This document shows positions 62,699-64,000 of a stretch of DNA of 64,000 nt, piece by piece. A model generated the notes under the pieces. That model saw nothing but the letters and a program-made list of their open reading frames with translations. It ran no database searches and was not told where the DNA came from. Every line of letters begins with the position of its first letter. Position 1 is the stretch's first letter. Where the stretch lies: positions 62,001-126,000 of the forward strand of contig NZ_AUFJ01000011.1 in assembly GCF_000426445.1 (NCBI RefSeq), given 5' to 3'. The stretch is from Brevibacterium album DSM 18261 (GTDB lineage: Bacteria > Actinomycetota > Actinomycetes > Actinomycetales > Brevibacteriaceae). The position numbers and the translations under genes were made by a program.

Positions 62699-64000
62699 CT
62701 GAGCGCTGACCTCTTCGCGGACTCCCCGGAGGCGGGCCGGGCACTCGACCCGCTGGCCGTCCGCATGCGGCCGCGCAGCCTCGACGAGGTCGTGGGACAG
62801 GAGCACCTCACCTTCCCCGGCTCGCCGCTGCGGCAGCTCGTCGAGGCCGGCTCCGGCTCGCGGACGGGCCCGGCCTCGGTGATCCTGTGGGGGCCGCCGG
62901 GCGTGGGCAAGACGACGCTCGCGCACGTGATCTCGCATGCGGAGGGCCGTGCCTTCGTCGAGCTCTCTGCGATCACGGCGGGCGTCAAGGACGTGCGCAC
63001 CGTCATCGAGAACGCCCGCCGGGCGCGCGAGATGTACGGGCAGACGACGGTCCTGTTCCTCGACGAGATCCACCGGTTCTCCAAGGCCCAGCAGGATGCG
63101 CTCCTGCCCGCGGTGGAGAACCGGCTCGTCGTCCTCGTGGCCGCGACGACGGAGAACCCGAGCTTCTCCGTCATCTCCCCCCTGCTCTCCCGGTCCCTGC
63201 TGCTCACGCTCAGGCCGCTCGACGATGCCGCGATCGCCGCGCTGCTCGACCGCGCGGCCTCCGATCCCCGCGGCCTGGCCGGCGAGTTCGCGCTCACCGA
63301 CGAGGCCCGCGAGATGGCGGTGCGGGTCGCCGGTGCGGACGCCCGGCGCTCGCTCACGATCCTCGAGGCCGCCTGCGGCATCGCCCGGGCGCGGGCCGGC
63401 GCCGCGGAGGACGCGGATGAGGGGGATGAGGGGGATGAAGCCGAGGCCGCCGCGCTCCCGGTGCAGGTCGAGGACGTCTCCGAGGCGGCTTCGGAGGCGG
63501 TGCTCCGCTATGACCGCAACGGAGATCAGCACTACGACGTCGTCTCCGCCTTCATCAAGTCGATCCGCGGCTCCGATCCGGACGCCGCGCTCCACTACCT
63601 CGCGCGGATGATCGTCGCCGGCGAGGACCCGCGCTTCATCTGCCGCCGCGTCGTCATCTCCGCGGCGGAGGACATCGGCATGGCGGACCCGCAGGCGCTC
63701 GCGGTCGCGGTGAGCGCGCACCAGGCCGTCGAGCGGATCGGCATGCCCGAGGGCCGGATCCCGCTCGCCGAGGCCGTCGTCTACCTCGCGACGGCCCCGA
63801 AGTCGAACGCCTCCTATCACGCGCTGGACGAGGCGATCGCCGATGTCCGGGCCGGGCACGCGGGCCAGGTGCCCATGCACCTGCGCGATGCGCACTATCC
63901 GGGTGCGAAGGCCCTCGGCCACGGCGAGGGCTACCGGTACTCGCACGACTGGCCCTTCTCCGTCTCCCCGCAGCAGTACCTGCCCGATCCGCTCGCGGAC
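62699..64000 (+). CDS. rarA: replication-associated recombination protein A (RarA/MgsA), 3' end cut
   Basis: An AAA+ ATPase acting at stalled forks; 434 codons are visible, with the frame open at the window edge and roughly 10-30 residues missing. Walker A is [15 protein letters not shown] near residue 64, Walker [20 protein letters not shown] near 119, the sensor [18 protein letters not shown] near 146, and the C-terminal [19 protein letters not shown] is conserved. The only start that includes the family N-terminus ([20 protein letters not shown]) is CTG 62699, 7 nt after GAGGAGG within the aspS 3' end; the next in-frame ATG (62764) would remove it. Confidence 0.92.
   Translation, partial: MSADLFADSPEAGRALDPLAVRMRPRSLDEVVGQEHLTFPGSPLRQLVEAGSGSRTGPASVILWGPPGVGKTTLAHVISHAEGRAFVELSAITAGVKDVRTVIENARRAREMYGQTTVLFLDEIHRFSKAQQDALLPAVENRLVVLVAATTENPSFSVISPLLSRSLLLTLRPLDDAAIAALLDRAASDPRGLAGEFALTDEAREMAVRVAGADARRSLTILEAACGIARARAGAAEDADEGDEGDEAEAAALPVQVEDVSEAASEAVLRYDRNGDQHYDVVSAFIKSIRGSDPDAALHYLARMIVAGEDPRFICRRVVISAAEDIGMADPQALAVAVSAHQAVERIGMPEGRIPLAEAVVYLATAPKSNASYHALDEAIADVRAGHAGQVPMHLRDAHYPGAKALGHGEGYRYSHDWPFSVSPQQYLPDPLAD

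Overview
The window is a compact, very GC-rich stretch of chromosome from an actinobacterium, most likely of the order Micrococcales (genus not determinable from sequence alone). The evidence is the codon bias toward G/C third positions, frequent GTG starts, -10 boxes of the form TANNNT with poor -35 boxes, many leaderless start codons, the hrcA-dnaJ-rsmE-phoH-ybeY-corC-era order, the yebC-ruvCAB-yajC-secDF-relA order, and a long type of glyceraldehyde-3-phosphate dehydrogenase. I see no insertion sequences, prophage, CRISPR array, rRNA or replication origin. Nearly all of the window is coding; no gene-free stretch exceeds 300 bases apart from the tRNA block.

Layout. 1-7.4 kb, catabolic/accessory: the 3' part of a PucR-type regulator, an AMP-forming acyl-CoA synthetase coupled to an AtoE-type short-chain fatty acid transporter, a TetR repressor with three evenly spaced operator-like sites and a DHA2-type drug exporter, then a D-2-hydroxyacid dehydrogenase. 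7.4-15.1 kb: gap and glpK, divergent yhjD/dedA membrane proteins, an Ecm4/YqjG-type thiol reductase coupled to a long-chain fatty acyl-CoA ligase. 15.2-21.7 kb: leuS, nadE, an unknown membrane protein coupled to a CrcB pair, and a DegV protein. 21.8-26.3 kb: comEA-comEC, holA and rpsT. 26.4-32.7 kb: a PemK/MazF-like protein, an EEP-family hydrolase, lepA, hemW, DUF4870 and DUF3097 proteins. 32.7-40.8 kb: a CIRCE-controlled hrcA-dnaJ cluster running through rsmE, phoH, ybeY, a CBS/CorC protein and era, then zapE. 40.9-41.5 kb: tRNA-Gly, tRNA-Cys and three tRNA-Val with an intrinsic terminator. 41.5-47 kb: thrS, a HIT hydrolase, an S9 peptidase and lgt. 47-56.3 kb: yebC, ruvCAB, yajC, secDF and relA. 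56.3-64 kb: an AbiEi-like protein, a DUF349 protein, an MBL hydrolase, hisS, an ArsR regulator, aspS and a rarA that runs off the right edge.

Most genes are housekeeping: translation and tRNA charging (leuS, thrS, hisS, aspS, lepA, rpsT, tRNAs), ribosome maturation (rsmE, ybeY, era, phoH), Holliday-junction and fork repair (ruvABC, rarA, holA), secretion and lipoprotein modification (yajC, secD, secF, lgt), stress control (hrcA, dnaJ, relA) and DNA uptake (comEA, comEC). I found no convincing new multi-gene system.

The most interesting signals are small and regulatory. In four places the UAG stop codon of one gene is itself the start of the TAGNCT -10 box of the next gene. Many genes have the -10 box 6-8 nt before the start codon and so look leaderless. 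yhjD and dedA have overlapping divergent -10 boxes. phoH and rarA appear to use CTG starts. Three genes end inside short tandem duplications that include their own stop codon. Three TGCA-N5-TGCA sites sit at exact 18-bp spacing before the TetR gene.
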